Source: Citrobacter amalonaticus (GTDB lineage Bacteria; Pseudomonadota; Gammaproteobacteria; Enterobacterales; Enterobacteriaceae). Taken from it: DNA of 64,000 bases. Position 1 is the first letter of the stretch. Each line of letters starts with the position of its first letter. The notes below the pieces were generated by a model that was not told the DNA's origin, did not search any database, and saw only the letters and a list, made by a program, of their open reading frames with translations. Below, piece by piece: positions 26,437 through 35,487 of the stretch. Location of the stretch: positions 4,836,001 through 4,900,000 of the forward strand of contig JARDVN010000001.1 in the NCBI GenBank assembly GCA_028994555.1. The letters are read 5' to 3'. The position numbers and the translations under genes were made by a program.

Positions 26437-26979
26437 CAGCTGGCCTCTTTCATATGGCGAGTCAGTTCAATTCGGTCGGACGGCACCAGGCACTTCTGAC
26501 GCTTGCAGTCCGGGCAGGTCTCAAAGCTTTCGCGGTGATGCTCCGCGCGGCTGTCGCCGTTGTGCTTAAGCAGCGCAATGGCGTAATCAATCTCTTTCTG
26601 AACAGCGAAAGGACGATGGCATACGCGGCAGTTGCACAGCGCAAAACGGGACTGCTGGAGGAAATCCTCTTTCTTCCACACCGCCAGCTCATACTCCTGC
26701 GAAAGCCTGATCGCCGCCGTCGGGCACACTTCTTCGCAGCGGGCGCAGAAGATGCAGCGACCGAGGTTGAACTGCCAGGCCAGTTCGCCGCTGACCAGAT
26801 CGGTTTCCACCGTCAACGCATTCGACGGGCAGGCATTCACGCAGGCCGCACAACCAATGCACTGCTGCGGATTGTGCTCCGGCTTGCCGCGGAAGTTTTT
26901 ATCAACTGCAATCGGCTCCAGCGGATAAGACGAAGTCGGTGCGCCGGTTTTGATGACTTTTTTTGATAAAGGTAAACAT
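26436..26979 (-). CDS. hycF: Formate hydrogenlyase ferredoxin subunit HycF (apparent frameshift at the start)
   Basis: HycF carries two 4Fe-4S clusters linking HycB to HycG. The start MFTFIKK at 26979 is separated from the rest by seven T (26958-26964, plus strand) where six are expected; removing one joins it to [15 protein letters not shown]. Corrected length is 180 residues, identical to E. coli. Cluster motifs [12 protein letters not shown] (residue 41) and [12 protein letters not shown] (near 75) are followed by a C-terminal zinc-like set CNCRVC and CPDCKRQKC. Confidence 0.92.
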
Positions 26980-26988
26980 GGCGATTCC

Positions 26989-28698
26989 TTATTTCAGCGG
27001 CGAGTTTTTACGCTCAATGCTGTAGCGCTCAAGTTCTTTGTATGGCACGACTTTGCTCTTCTTCTTACGCACATCCACCACGGTCATGCGGTCAGTACAG
27101 GAGTAGCAAGGGTCAAGGCTACCGATAATCAGCGGTGCATCAGAAACGGTGTTGCCGCGCAGCATGTAACGCAGGGTCGGCCAGTTGGCGTAAGTCGCCG
27201 CACGACAGCGCCAGCGGTACAGCTTCTGGTTGTCGCCGGTCATGCTCCAGTGAATATCATCACCGCGCGGCGCTTCGGAAAAGCCCAGCGCAAAGCGGTG
27301 TGGAATATAGGTGAAGCCTTCAACCATCAGCGGGCCGCCCGGCAGGTTGTCCAGACCGAAGTCGATCATATTCAGCGCGGTGTACACTTCGTTGATGCGC
27401 ACTTTCAAACGAGAGATCACATCGCAGCCCTGTTCGCTGTGAACCGTCATCGGCAGCAGGCCGTAACCGACAAACGGGTGATCGGCGCGGGTGTCACGAG
27501 CGTGACCACTGGCGCGAACCATCGGCCCAACGTTACTGAAATCACGCGCAATCTCTGGATCCAGACGACCAATTCCCACGGTGCGCTGTTCCATGTTCGG
27601 CGTACTGAGCAGCATATCCACCAGTTCCTGCACGTCACGACGCATCTGCTGCGCCAGTTGACGGGTCTGGATCATGTCCTCTTTCAGCAGATCGCGACGA
27701 ATCCCGCCAATCAGGTTCAGACCGTAGGTTTTACGCGCTCCGGTCAGGATCTCCGCCATCTTCATGGAGGTTTCGCGTACGCGGAAGAACTGCATAAAGC
27801 CGGAGTCAAAACCGGTGAAGTGACAGGCCAGGCCGAGGTTCAGCAGGTGGGAATGCAGACGCTCTACCTCCAGCAGAATGGCGCGGATCATCTGCGCGCG
27901 TTCCGGCACTGCGATGCCCATCGCGTTTTCAACGGAGGTGGTATACGCGGTGCTGTGGGCAAAGCCGCAGATCCCGCATACGCGGTCCGACAGGAAGGTG
28001 ACTTCGTTATAGCCCATCCGGGTTTCCGCCAGTTTCTCCATGCCACGATGGACGTAGAACAGGCGGTAATCGGCGTCGATAATGTTTTCGCCGTCAACGA
28101 ACAGGCGGAAGTGCCCGGGCTCATCTGAGGTGACGTGCAGCGGGCCAATCGGCACCACGTTATTTTTCTTGTCGCCCAGTTCGTTAATGAACTCGTAGGT
28201 TTCCGCATCGGTGGTCGGTGCCGGACGCTGACGATAATCCATACTGTCTTTACGCAACGGATAGAGTTCGTCCGGCCAGTCATCCGGCAACACCAGACGG
28301 CGTTCATCCGGCAGACCGACCGGGATCAGACCGTACATGTCGCGCACTTCACGTTCGCCCCAGACGGCAGCCGGAACGCGCGGCGTGACGGACGGGAATT
28401 CCAGCTTATTGGCATCAACTTCAACACGTACCGTGATCCAGCATTTGGTGCCCTGCTCCATCGACAGCACGTAGTACACGGCATAATGACCGCAAAGTTG
28501 ACGTTCATCGTTGCCGAACAGCACGGAGAGCCAGCCGCCCTGCTTGTAGTAAAGGAATTCGACCACTTCCGGCAGATAGTTGACCTTCACGGTGATGGTC
28601 AGCTGATCCCGGGTCTGCCAGGCTTCGTCCAGTACCACGCCAGGAAAAGCCTGGTGCAGTGCTGCAAGGTATTGTTGACCAATTTTTTCTTCAGACAT
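26989..28698 (-). CDS. hycE: Hydrogenase 3 large subunit HycE (NiFe)
   Basis: HycE is the catalytic NiFe subunit that makes H2 from formate-derived electrons. The start MSEEKIGQQYL at 28698 gives 569 residues, as in E. coli; MSMSEEK two codons upstream is the alternative. Nickel ligands are in DRVCGICGFAHS near residue 240 and DPCYSCTDR near 530, with the HycI cleavage site just after. The N-terminal third is a fused NuoC-like domain. Confidence 0.96.
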   Translation of the reverse strand: MSEEKIGQQYLAALHQAFPGVVLDEAWQTRDQLTITVKVNYLPEVVEFLYYKQGGWLSVLFGNDERQLCGHYAVYYVLSMEQGTKCWITVRVEVDANKLEFPSVTPRVPAAVWGEREVRDMYGLIPVGLPDERRLVLPDDWPDELYPLRKDSMDYRQRPAPTTDAETYEFINELGDKKNNVVPIGPLHVTSDEPGHFRLFVDGENIIDADYRLFYVHRGMEKLAETRMGYNEVTFLSDRVCGICGFAHSTAYTTSVENAMGIAVPERAQMIRAILLEVERLHSHLLNLGLACHFTGFDSGFMQFFRVRETSMKMAEILTGARKTYGLNLIGGIRRDLLKEDMIQTRQLAQQMRRDVQELVDMLLSTPNMEQRTVGIGRLDPEIARDFSNVGPMVRASGHARDTRADHPFVGYGLLPMTVHSEQGCDVISRLKVRINEVYTALNMIDFGLDNLPGGPLMVEGFTYIPHRFALGFSEAPRGDDIHWSMTGDNQKLYRWRCRAATYANWPTLRYMLRGNTVSDAPLIIGSLDPCYSCTDRMTVVDVRKKKSKVVPYKELERYSIERKNSPLK

Positions 28699-28715
28699 GC
28701 TCAAACTCTCTTAAA

Positions 28716-29639
28716 TCACGCCACCAGCAAGGAGACGAAGGCTAAAAACGCAAACCCAAATCCGGCCCAGGTCACGCGTGAAGTGGCGCAAAAACGCAGA
28801 CGCGCCATGCTGTTTTCGAACAGGGCAATCACCAGCACGCCGACCAACAGCTTGACGATGGCAATCACCAGCGCCAGCAGCAATCCACCTGCGCTGAACG
28901 TTTCCATCTGTCCCCACGGCAGGAACACGCCGACAAACATTTGCAGCACCACCAGCTGTTTGAGACTAATGCCCCACTTCAGCACCGCGAAGCCGCTGCC
29001 GCTGTATTCGGTCAGCGGGCCTTCCTGCAACTCCTGCTCCGCTTCCGCCAGATCGAACGGCAGTTTTCCCATTTCGATAAAGGTGGCGAACGCACAGGCG
29101 CACAGTGCCAAAATCAGCGGGATGCTGCGGGCTGCTGGCCAGTGATAGATCGTATCGGTGATATTGCTGATATGGGTGGAACCCGCGACCTGCGCAGCGA
29201 CCCACAGTCCCAGCAGCAGGATTGGCTCCACCAGCACGCCGAGCATCGCTTCGCGACTGGCGCCGATTGCCGTGAACGGGCTACCGGTATCCAGACCAGC
29301 AATGGAAAAGAAGAAACGGGCAATGGCGAACAGATAAATCAACGTGATCAAATCGCCCAGTTGCGGCAGCGGTGACCCCACAGTCACCACCGGCAGCGCG
29401 GTGGCGATGGTCAGCATGACGCCCACCATCACAAACGGCGTCAGGCGAAAGACCCAGCCGGCATCCGCCGGCGCGACGCTCTGACGCCCCAGCAGTTTGA
29501 TCAGGTCGCGATACTCCTGCAATACGCCAGGACCGCGACGATTGTGCAGACGGGCACGCGCCACGCGGGTTACGCCGGATAACAGCGGCGCGGCGGCAAA
29601 GAGCACCAGCGCCTGAATTAACGGATATAAAACACTCAT
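28716..29639 (-). CDS. hycD: Formate hydrogenlyase membrane subunit HycD, NuoH-like
   Basis: HycD anchors the soluble arm of formate hydrogenlyase to the membrane and is related to NuoH of complex I. The 307-residue protein has about eight hydrophobic spans and the conserved RRGPGVLQEYRDLIKLLGRQ loop near residue 34 and FIEMGKLPFDLAEAEQEL near 195. Spacing to hycC is 2 bp. Confidence 0.95.
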   Translation of the reverse strand: MSVLYPLIQALVLFAAAPLLSGVTRVARARLHNRRGPGVLQEYRDLIKLLGRQSVAPADAGWVFRLTPFVMVGVMLTIATALPVVTVGSPLPQLGDLITLIYLFAIARFFFSIAGLDTGSPFTAIGASREAMLGVLVEPILLLGLWVAAQVAGSTHISNITDTIYHWPAARSIPLILALCACAFATFIEMGKLPFDLAEAEQELQEGPLTEYSGSGFAVLKWGISLKQLVVLQMFVGVFLPWGQMETFSAGGLLLALVIAIVKLLVGVLVIALFENSMARLRFCATSRVTWAGFGFAFLAFVSLLVA

Positions 29640-29641
29640 TC

Positions 29642-31468
29642 TCAGGCTCCTCGTGAAACCACAATCACCACCAGCACCGCCAGCTCAATCAGCGCCAGGC
29701 GACGGAACAGAACCGGAGCAGCCGCGTTCTGCCAGCCCGGAATCAGCGATACCGGATTGAGCCATTTACGCAGTCTGAGGATCGGCGCAAAGGCCTCTTT
29801 TACCGGCATCGCGAAACCATGCGCGGTAATGACCATCGACTGCTCGTGATCGTAGCCGCAGACCCATGCCGTACCGCGTGAACGCGACGGCAGACGGTTG
29901 CCTTTGAATATCGCCATGATGATGAACGGCAGCAGCGGACACGCGATCAGCAACAGCGTGATCATCGGTTGTGAAACCGTGGTGTTGGCGGTTTCCAGCG
30001 GTAACGGCACTGCGGTCGCCAGCAGCGGCAGCAGCCACGGCGCGGCAACCCCGCCCAGCACACAGCAAATCGCCAGTGCCACGACGCTGACGCCCATCAG
30101 GAGAGGCGCACAGCAGGCGTTTTCCGCTTCTTTCGTGCGCGGCGCGCCGAGGAAGGTCACGCCATACACTTTCGCCATACACATCACCGCCAGCGCACCG
30201 GTGATCGCCAGTCCAACCGCCAGTAATGGCCCCAGCAGACGACCAATAAATGCGCCGCTGTTGCCCAGTTTGAAGAAGGACTGATAGATAACCCATTCGC
30301 CGGCAAAGCCGTTCAGCGGCGGCAATGCAGCCATCGCCATCAGCCCCACCAGCATTGCAATGGAAATGACCGGCATGCGCTTGCCGATGCCGCCCAGTTT
30401 TTCGATATCGCGATGCCCGGTACGAAACCAGATGCTGCCCGCACCGAGGAACAGTACGCTTTTGAACAGGCTATGGTTCACCTGGTGATAAAGCCCACCG
30501 GTCAGGCCCAGCGCAATCAGCGTCGGTTGATTGAGCGCAATCCCGGTTACGCCAGCCCCCAGACCGAGCAGAATAATGCCGATGTTTTCCAGGGTGTGAT
30601 ACGCCAGCAGGCGCTGAATATTGTGCTCCATCAGCGCATACAGACCGCCAACAAACGCGGTGATCATGCCGAGCACCAGCAGCAGCACGCCCCACCACAG
30701 CGGCGCATTACCGCCAATCAGCGATAGCGAGAGAATGCCCAGCAGACCGACCTTCATCACCACGGTGGAGAACAGGGCTGCCGCCGGAGCGCTGGCATTC
30801 GCGTGTGCCTGCGGCACCCATCCGTGGAGTGGAATAATCCCGGCCAGCAGACCAAAACCCGCCACGCCGAGCAGCCAGATGTCAGAACCCAGCGGCAGCT
30901 CCTGGGTACGCAGGTCGAGCAGGCGTAACTCCAGCGTGCCGTAGCGCTGCCATACCAGATAGCAGGCAATCGCCAGCAGCAGCGTACCGAGACGCCCCAA
31001 CGCGAACCACAGCTTGCCTTCTTTGCTGCATCCGGTCAGGAACACCGCACTCAGCGCCATGATTTCCGCCATCACCACCAGCGTGCCAAGATTGCTGGCG
31101 GCAACCGCGCACACCGCCGCGGCCATCAGCAGATTCACCAGCAGGCCGTTAGCTTTCACCTGCGGATGGCGATGCCAGTCGATGTTGTACAGACTGACGA
31201 ACAGTCCACACAGCCCCAGCGTAATCAGCCAGATGGCATTCAATGGGGTGATTTGTACGCTGTGACCGATAAACGGCATCACGCCGCGCACCGCGACAGC
31301 GTTGATGAGCACGGAGAAACCCGCCGCGGCGGTACACAAGCTCCCCACCGCGCCGCCCACGCCAGCAATCCAGCCGCTCAGCGCTTTATGAAAAGAGAAC
31401 AGAAATGCCAGGACGGCGGCAGCGGCAAACCAGGCCACGCCGCTGGCGATCAGTGAAATTGCGCTCAT
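29642..31468 (-). CDS. hycC: Formate hydrogenlyase membrane subunit HycC, NuoL/M-like antiporter
   Basis: HycC is the large Mrp-antiporter-type membrane subunit that may couple H2 production to ion movement. Its 608 residues form many membrane spans, with the family signatures FGLLAGIIPLHGWVPQAHA near residue 209 and YHTLENIGIILLGLGAG near 290, and the lysine- and histidine-containing HQVNHSLFKSVLFLGAGS near 325. It overlaps hycB by four bases. Confidence 0.95.
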   Translation of the reverse strand: MSAISLIASGVAWFAAAAVLAFLFSFHKALSGWIAGVGGAVGSLCTAAAGFSVLINAVAVRGVMPFIGHSVQITPLNAIWLITLGLCGLFVSLYNIDWHRHPQVKANGLLVNLLMAAAVCAVAASNLGTLVVMAEIMALSAVFLTGCSKEGKLWFALGRLGTLLLAIACYLVWQRYGTLELRLLDLRTQELPLGSDIWLLGVAGFGLLAGIIPLHGWVPQAHANASAPAAALFSTVVMKVGLLGILSLSLIGGNAPLWWGVLLLVLGMITAFVGGLYALMEHNIQRLLAYHTLENIGIILLGLGAGVTGIALNQPTLIALGLTGGLYHQVNHSLFKSVLFLGAGSIWFRTGHRDIEKLGGIGKRMPVISIAMLVGLMAMAALPPLNGFAGEWVIYQSFFKLGNSGAFIGRLLGPLLAVGLAITGALAVMCMAKVYGVTFLGAPRTKEAENACCAPLLMGVSVVALAICCVLGGVAAPWLLPLLATAVPLPLETANTTVSQPMITLLLIACPLLPFIIMAIFKGNRLPSRSRGTAWVCGYDHEQSMVITAHGFAMPVKEAFAPILRLRKWLNPVSLIPGWQNAAAPVLFRRLALIELAVLVVIVVSRGA

Positions 31469-32076
31469 TTTGCCTCCCCACTCTGCGCCTGCTGAAACAA
31501 GGTGAGATCGCCGAAGTCGGTATTGAAAGTCAGCTCACGTTTGCGTTTACTGGCGCGGGCGATGTCCATGTTATTCACCAGATGCAGGGCTTTGGTCGGG
31601 CACATCCGCACGCAGGCTGGCCCTTGTTCGTCAAAGCTGCACAGATCGCATTTCACCGCGATAGCCCGCACGCCCGGAACCCAGTCCAGCAACGTGCTGA
31701 CGCGAGCCGGCGCGGGGGGAGCTGGTGGAGCTTTCGACGTATTGGCGTTGGCCGGGATATGCAGCGGACGGCTGCCGGAAAATTCGATCGCGCCAAACGG
31801 ACAGGCAATGCCGCACAGTTTGCAGCTTACACACAGGCTTTCATTAAGCTGTACGGCGCCCTCCACCCGGTTAATCGCGTTAACCGGACAAACGGTAGCG
31901 CAAGGCGCATCTTCACAATGGTGGCAAAGCTGCGGCGCGGATTCTTTTTCATTTAACATCACTTTCAGACGCGGCATAGACTGCAGGCCGTGCTGGCGAT
32001 GCGTCTCTGAACAGGCGGCCTCACAGGTGTGACAACCGATACAGAGCGTGGAGTCAGCAATTACAAAACGATTCAC
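31465..32076 (-). CDS. hycB: Formate hydrogenlyase iron-sulfur subunit HycB
   Basis: HycB passes electrons from formate dehydrogenase H to the hydrogenase. The 203-residue protein has four 4Fe-4S motifs: CIGCHTCEAAC at residue 12, CHHCEDAPCATVCP, CVSCKLCGIACP and CDLCSFDEQGPACVRMCP. A proline- and alanine-rich insert (KAPPAPPAPARV) lies between the last two. It is preceded by hycA with a 128-bp gap that may hold an extra FhlA site. Confidence 0.95.
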   Translation of the reverse strand: MNRFVIADSTLCIGCHTCEAACSETHRQHGLQSMPRLKVMLNEKESAPQLCHHCEDAPCATVCPVNAINRVEGAVQLNESLCVSCKLCGIACPFGAIEFSGSRPLHIPANANTSKAPPAPPAPARVSTLLDWVPGVRAIAVKCDLCSFDEQGPACVRMCPTKALHLVNNMDIARASKRKRELTFNTDFGDLTLFQQAQSGEAK

Positions 32077-32165
32077 CAGGCATTCCTCAGGTGATAGTCA
32101 TTTTTGACGAAAACATGCCGACGAGATGTCAGTTTCGACACTGTTCGACATATCTGTCCCTCAAT

Positions 32166-32177
32166 TCGTCGTGACGA
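32166..32177. promoter_or_regulatory. Short inverted repeat in the hycA-hycB gap, possible FhlA site
   Basis: TTCGTCGTGACGA contains arms TCGTC and GACGA around GT. Nearby words TGTCAGTTTCGACA and TTCGACA repeat the same TGTC/GACA pattern. I recall FhlA binding between hycA and hycB in E. coli; the exact site here is a guess. Confidence 0.35.
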
Positions 32178-32204
32178 CCAACGACACGACGCAAAGCACC
32201 GCCT

Positions 32205-32666
32205 TCAGGCCGCCGGATTTTGTTCCGCCACCAGTTGGCTCAGATTGATCGGCGAACCGGTTTCGACAGCGGCATACAGACGGTCATAGACGCTGGAGAT
32301 TTTGTCGAGATAGTGCTCCAGCACCTGCTCGCGATTGCGGTTGCTGACCTGCTCATCGACTTTGCCGTCAATACTCAACTGCGCCTGCGCAACCAGTTGT
32401 TTATCTTCGCCATCTTTGGTTTCGACGTAGTACTCAATGGTGTGGCTGTTAAAGCCATCCGCCAGCGTGACGTAAATACGAAAGTGTTCGAACAGCACGA
32501 AGCAGAGATCTTTATCCGGCGCGCAGCTCATCGCGTGATGCAGGCGCGCTTTCGACAGGGTGATCCCCTGAACCAGCGAGTTGCAGTAAATATGCCACTG
32601 GTCCTGTAGGCGACGATGCCGCTGCGCGATGTAATCGGCTTTTTCGCTTATTTCCCAAATAGTCAT
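32205..32666 (-). CDS. hycA: Formate hydrogenlyase regulatory protein HycA
   Basis: HycA counteracts FhlA and lowers expression of the formate regulon. The 153-residue protein (MTIWEISEKADYIAQRHRRL...) is full length and has no recognised enzyme or DNA-binding motif. It is the first gene of the hyc operon and follows a clear sigma-54 promoter; hypA is divergent. Confidence 0.93.
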   Translation of the reverse strand: MTIWEISEKADYIAQRHRRLQDQWHIYCNSLVQGITLSKARLHHAMSCAPDKDLCFVLFEHFRIYVTLADGFNSHTIEYYVETKDGEDKQLVAQAQLSIDGKVDEQVSNRNREQVLEHYLDKISSVYDRLYAAVETGSPINLSQLVAEQNPAA

Positions 32667-32703
32667 GTCAGGTTACCCGTTTAACAGAGATAGCCTGCCA
32701 TAA

Positions 32704-32718
32704 GCATTTTCCATGCCA
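32704..32718 (-). promoter_or_regulatory. Sigma-54 promoter of the hyc operon
   Basis: The minus strand reads TGGCATGGAAAATGC, with -24 TGGCAT and -12 ATGC at correct spacing, about 40 bp upstream of hycA. Confidence 0.85.
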
Positions 32719-32777
32719 GTTTTTAACCATTTGTTTTTTCATGAATTTAAAAATAAATGACGGCTGTCGACGCCGCG

Positions 32778-32789
32778 ATGACATGTCAT
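32778..32789. promoter_or_regulatory. Palindrome in the hycA-hypA gap, candidate FhlA enhancer
   Basis: ATGACATGTCAT is a perfect 12-bp palindrome followed by TTCGTCATCATCGTCATTGACA-like words (32789-32810). It lies between the two divergent sigma-54 promoters, where the FhlA enhancer is expected, and shares GATGACA and TCATCGTCA with the hydN repeat. Confidence 0.5.
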
Positions 32790-32831
32790 TTCGTCATCAT
32801 CGTCATTGACAAGCACACCCAATTTTCAGGC

Positions 32832-32846
32832 TGGCATAATTATTGC
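32832..32846 (+). promoter_or_regulatory. Sigma-54 promoter of hypABCDE
   Basis: TGGCATAATTATTGC is an excellent -24/-12 match (TGGCA-N6-TTGC), about 30 bp upstream of the hypA start. Confidence 0.9.
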
Positions 32847-32876
32847 TTAACCCTGCCCATCATATCGGGAGGCACT

Positions 32877-33227
32877 ATGCACGAAATAACCCTTTGCCAG
32901 CGGGCACTGGAATTGATCGAACAACAGGCCGTCGCGCACGGCGCAAAACGGATAACTGGGGTCTGGCTCAAAATTGGCGCATTTTCTTGCGTAGAAACCA
33001 GCGCTCTCTCCTTTTGTTTTGATCTGGTATGCCGTGGCACCGTTGCGGAAGGTTGTAAACTGCACCTCGAGGAACAAGAAGCCGAATGCTGGTGTGAATC
33101 CTGTCAGCAATACGTCACCTTACTGACTCAGCGCGTACGTCGTTGCCCGCAATGTAATAGCGACATGCTGCAGATCGTGGCCGATGACGGATTACAGATC
33201 CGGCGAATAGAAATAGATCAGGAGTGA
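32877..33227 (+). CDS. hypA: Hydrogenase nickel insertion protein HypA
   Basis: HypA delivers nickel to the HycE precursor together with HypB. The start MHEITLCQ at 32877 supplies the nickel-binding His2, follows GGGAGG, and gives 116 residues as in E. coli. The longer in-frame start at 32757 would run through the sigma-54 promoter and is rejected. A structural zinc site is formed by CESC and CPQC near residues 73-93. Confidence 0.96.
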   Translation: MHEITLCQRALELIEQQAVAHGAKRITGVWLKIGAFSCVETSALSFCFDLVCRGTVAEGCKLHLEEQEAECWCESCQQYVTLLTQRVRRCPQCNSDMLQIVADDGLQIRRIEIDQE

Positions 33228-33230
33228 GCG

Positions 33231-34103
33231 ATGTGTACTACATGCGGTTGCGCTGAAGGCAACCTTTATATAGAGGGTGATGAGCATAACCCTCATTCCG
33301 CGTTTCGCAGCGCGCCCTTTGCCCCGGCAGCTCGCCCGGCGCTGAATATTACCGGCATTAAAACGACCGAATTCACCCCGAGCCAGACGGAAGAAGGCGA
33401 TTTGCACTACGGTCACGGTGAAGCCGGCACCCACGCGCCAGGCATGAGCCAGCGCCGGATGCTGGAAGTGGAAATCGACGTGCTGGATAAGAACAACCGC
33501 CTGGCCGAGCGCAACCGCGCCCGCTTCGCGGCGCGTCAGCAACTGGTGCTTAACCTCGTCTCCAGTCCCGGTTCCGGTAAAACAACTCTGCTCACCGAAA
33601 CGTTGATGAAGCTGAAAGACAGCGTGCCGTGCGCGGTCATTGAAGGCGATCAACAGACGGTCAACGATGCCGCACGCATTCGCGCCACCGGCACGCCCGC
33701 CATTCAGGTTAACACTGGCAAAGGCTGCCACCTCGACGCGCAGATGATTGCCGACGCCGCGCCGCGACTGCCACTTGCCGACAACGGTATTTTGTTTATC
33801 GAAAACGTCGGCAACCTCGTCTGCCCGGCAAGCTTCGATCTCGGCGAACGACATAAAGTCGCCGTGCTTTCTGTCACTGAAGGTGAAGATAAGCCGCTGA
33901 AATACCCGCATATGTTCGCCGCCGCCTCGCTGATGCTGCTCAATAAAGTCGATCTGCTGCCGTACCTGAATTTCGACGTAGAGAAGTGCCTGGCCAGCGC
34001 CCGGGAAGTGAACCCGGACATTGAGATCATCCTGATTTCAGCCACCAGCGGTGAAGGGATGGATCAGTGGCTGAACTGGCTGGAGGCACAGCGATGTGCA
34101 TAG
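33231..34103 (+). CDS. hypB: Hydrogenase nickel incorporation GTPase HypB
   Basis: HypB is a metal-binding GTPase that powers nickel insertion. The 290-residue protein has the N-terminal nickel site [11 protein letters not shown], the P-loop [13 protein letters not shown] near residue 108, the NKVD guanine motif near 240 and a switch region with [17 protein letters not shown]. It lies 3 bp after hypA and overlaps hypC by ten bases. Confidence 0.96.
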   Translation: MCTTCGCAEGNLYIEGDEHNPHSAFRSAPFAPAARPALNITGIKTTEFTPSQTEEGDLHYGHGEAGTHAPGMSQRRMLEVEIDVLDKNNRLAERNRARFAARQQLVLNLVSSPGSGKTTLLTETLMKLKDSVPCAVIEGDQQTVNDAARIRATGTPAIQVNTGKGCHLDAQMIADAAPRLPLADNGILFIENVGNLVCPASFDLGERHKVAVLSVTEGEDKPLKYPHMFAAASLMLLNKVDLLPYLNFDVEKCLASAREVNPDIEIILISATSGEGMDQWLNWLEAQRCA

Positions 34104-34366
34104 GCGTTCCCGGCCAAATCCGCACCATTGAAGGCAACCAGGCGAAAGTCGACGTTTGCGGCATTCAGCGCGACGTCGACCTTACGCTGGTCGGCAGTTG
34201 CGATGAGCACGGTGAACCCCGTCTGGGCCAATGGGTGTTGGTTCACGTCGGTTTTGCGATGAGCGTGATTAACGAAGCCGAAGCGCGCGACACGCTCGAT
34301 GCGCTCCAGAATATGTTTGATGTTGAGCCGGACGTCGGCGCTTTGCTGTATGGCGAGGAAAGATAA
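34094..34366 (+). CDS. hypC: Hydrogenase maturation chaperone HypC
   Basis: HypC carries the Fe(CN)2CO unit and binds the HycE precursor through Cys2. The correct start is MCIGVPGQI at 34094, overlapping hypB; a longer in-frame start at 34067 would place the essential cysteine internally. The 90-residue length is that of the family. Its stop overlaps the hypD start by one base. Confidence 0.95.
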   Translation: MCIGVPGQIRTIEGNQAKVDVCGIQRDVDLTLVGSCDEHGEPRLGQWVLVHVGFAMSVINEAEARDTLDALQNMFDVEPDVGALLYGEER

Positions 34367-35487
34367 TGCGTTTTGTTGACGAATACCGCGCGCCGGAACA
34401 GGTGATGCAACTGATTGAGCACCTGCGTGAACGCGCCGCGCATCTGCCGTATACCGCCGAACGTCCGCTGCGCATAATGGAAGTCTGCGGCGGCCACACG
34501 CACGCGATCTTCAAATTTGGTCTCGACCAGTTGCTCCCCGACAACGTGGAATTTATCCACGGCCCCGGTTGCCCGGTTTGTGTGTTACCGATGGGACGTA
34601 TCGACAGTTGTATAGAGATTGCCAGCCATCCGGAGGTGATTTTTTGTACCTTTGGCGACGCGATGCGCGTGCCGGGCAAACAGGGCTCACTGTTACAGGC
34701 GAAAGCCCGCGGCGCAGACATTCGCATCGTCTACTCGCCGATGGATGCGCTCAAACTGGCGCAGGATAACCCGACGCGCAAAGTTGTTTTTTTCGGTTTG
34801 GGTTTCGAAACCACGATGCCGACCACCGCCATTACGCTACAGCAGGCAAAACAGCGTGACGTGCAGAACTTTTATTTCTTCTGCCAGCACATCACGCTGA
34901 TTCCTACCCTGCGCAGTCTGCTTGAACAACCCGACAACGGCATCGACGCGTTCCTTGCGCCAGGCCACGTCAGTATGGTGATCGGTACCGACGCGTATCA
35001 TTTTATTGCCAGCGAGTTTCATCGTCCGCTGGTGGTCGCCGGATTCGAACCGCTTGATCTACTGCAAGGCGTCGTGATGCTGGTTGAGCAGAAAATAGCG
35101 GCCCACAGCCAGGTCGAAAATCAGTACCGTCGTGTGGTGCCGGATGCCGGGAATTTGTTGGCGCAAAAAGCCATTGCCGAGGTGTTTTGCGTCACCGGCG
35201 ACAGCGAATGGCGCGGGCTTGGGGTGATTGAATCCTCCGGCGTGCATCTGACGCCTGATTATCAGCGCTTTGATGCCGAAGCGCATTTTCGCCCGGCGCC
35301 GCAGCAGGTGTATGACGATCCGCGCGCCCGTTGCGGCGATGTGCTGACCGGGAAATGTAAACCGCATCAGTGCCCGCTGTTTGGCAAGACCTGTAATCCC
35401 GAGACCGCGTTTGGCGCACTGATGGTCTCATCTGAAGGCGCATGCGCCGCCTGGTATCAGTATCGTCAGCAGGAGTGTGAAGCATGA
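34366..35487 (+). CDS. hypD: Hydrogenase iron-centre assembly protein HypD
   Basis: HypD is an iron-sulfur scaffold that builds the Fe(CN)2CO group with HypC and HypE. Its 373 residues show CGGHTHAIFKFG near 41, HGPGCPVCVLP near 66, GFETTMPTTAI near 150 and the C-terminal cluster motifs CKPHQCPLFGKTCNP and EGACAAWY. It overlaps hypE by four bases. Confidence 0.96.
   Translation: MRFVDEYRAPEQVMQLIEHLRERAAHLPYTAERPLRIMEVCGGHTHAIFKFGLDQLLPDNVEFIHGPGCPVCVLPMGRIDSCIEIASHPEVIFCTFGDAMRVPGKQGSLLQAKARGADIRIVYSPMDALKLAQDNPTRKVVFFGLGFETTMPTTAITLQQAKQRDVQNFYFFCQHITLIPTLRSLLEQPDNGIDAFLAPGHVSMVIGTDAYHFIASEFHRPLVVAGFEPLDLLQGVVMLVEQKIAAHSQVENQYRRVVPDAGNLLAQKAIAEVFCVTGDSEWRGLGVIESSGVHLTPDYQRFDAEAHFRPAPQQVYDDPRARCGDVLTGKCKPHQCPLFGKTCNPETAFGALMVSSEGACAAWYQYRQQECEA

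Noticed and set aside
32757..32876. Longer start for HypA
   Set aside because: It would translate through the sigma-54 promoter and move the essential His2 to an internal position.
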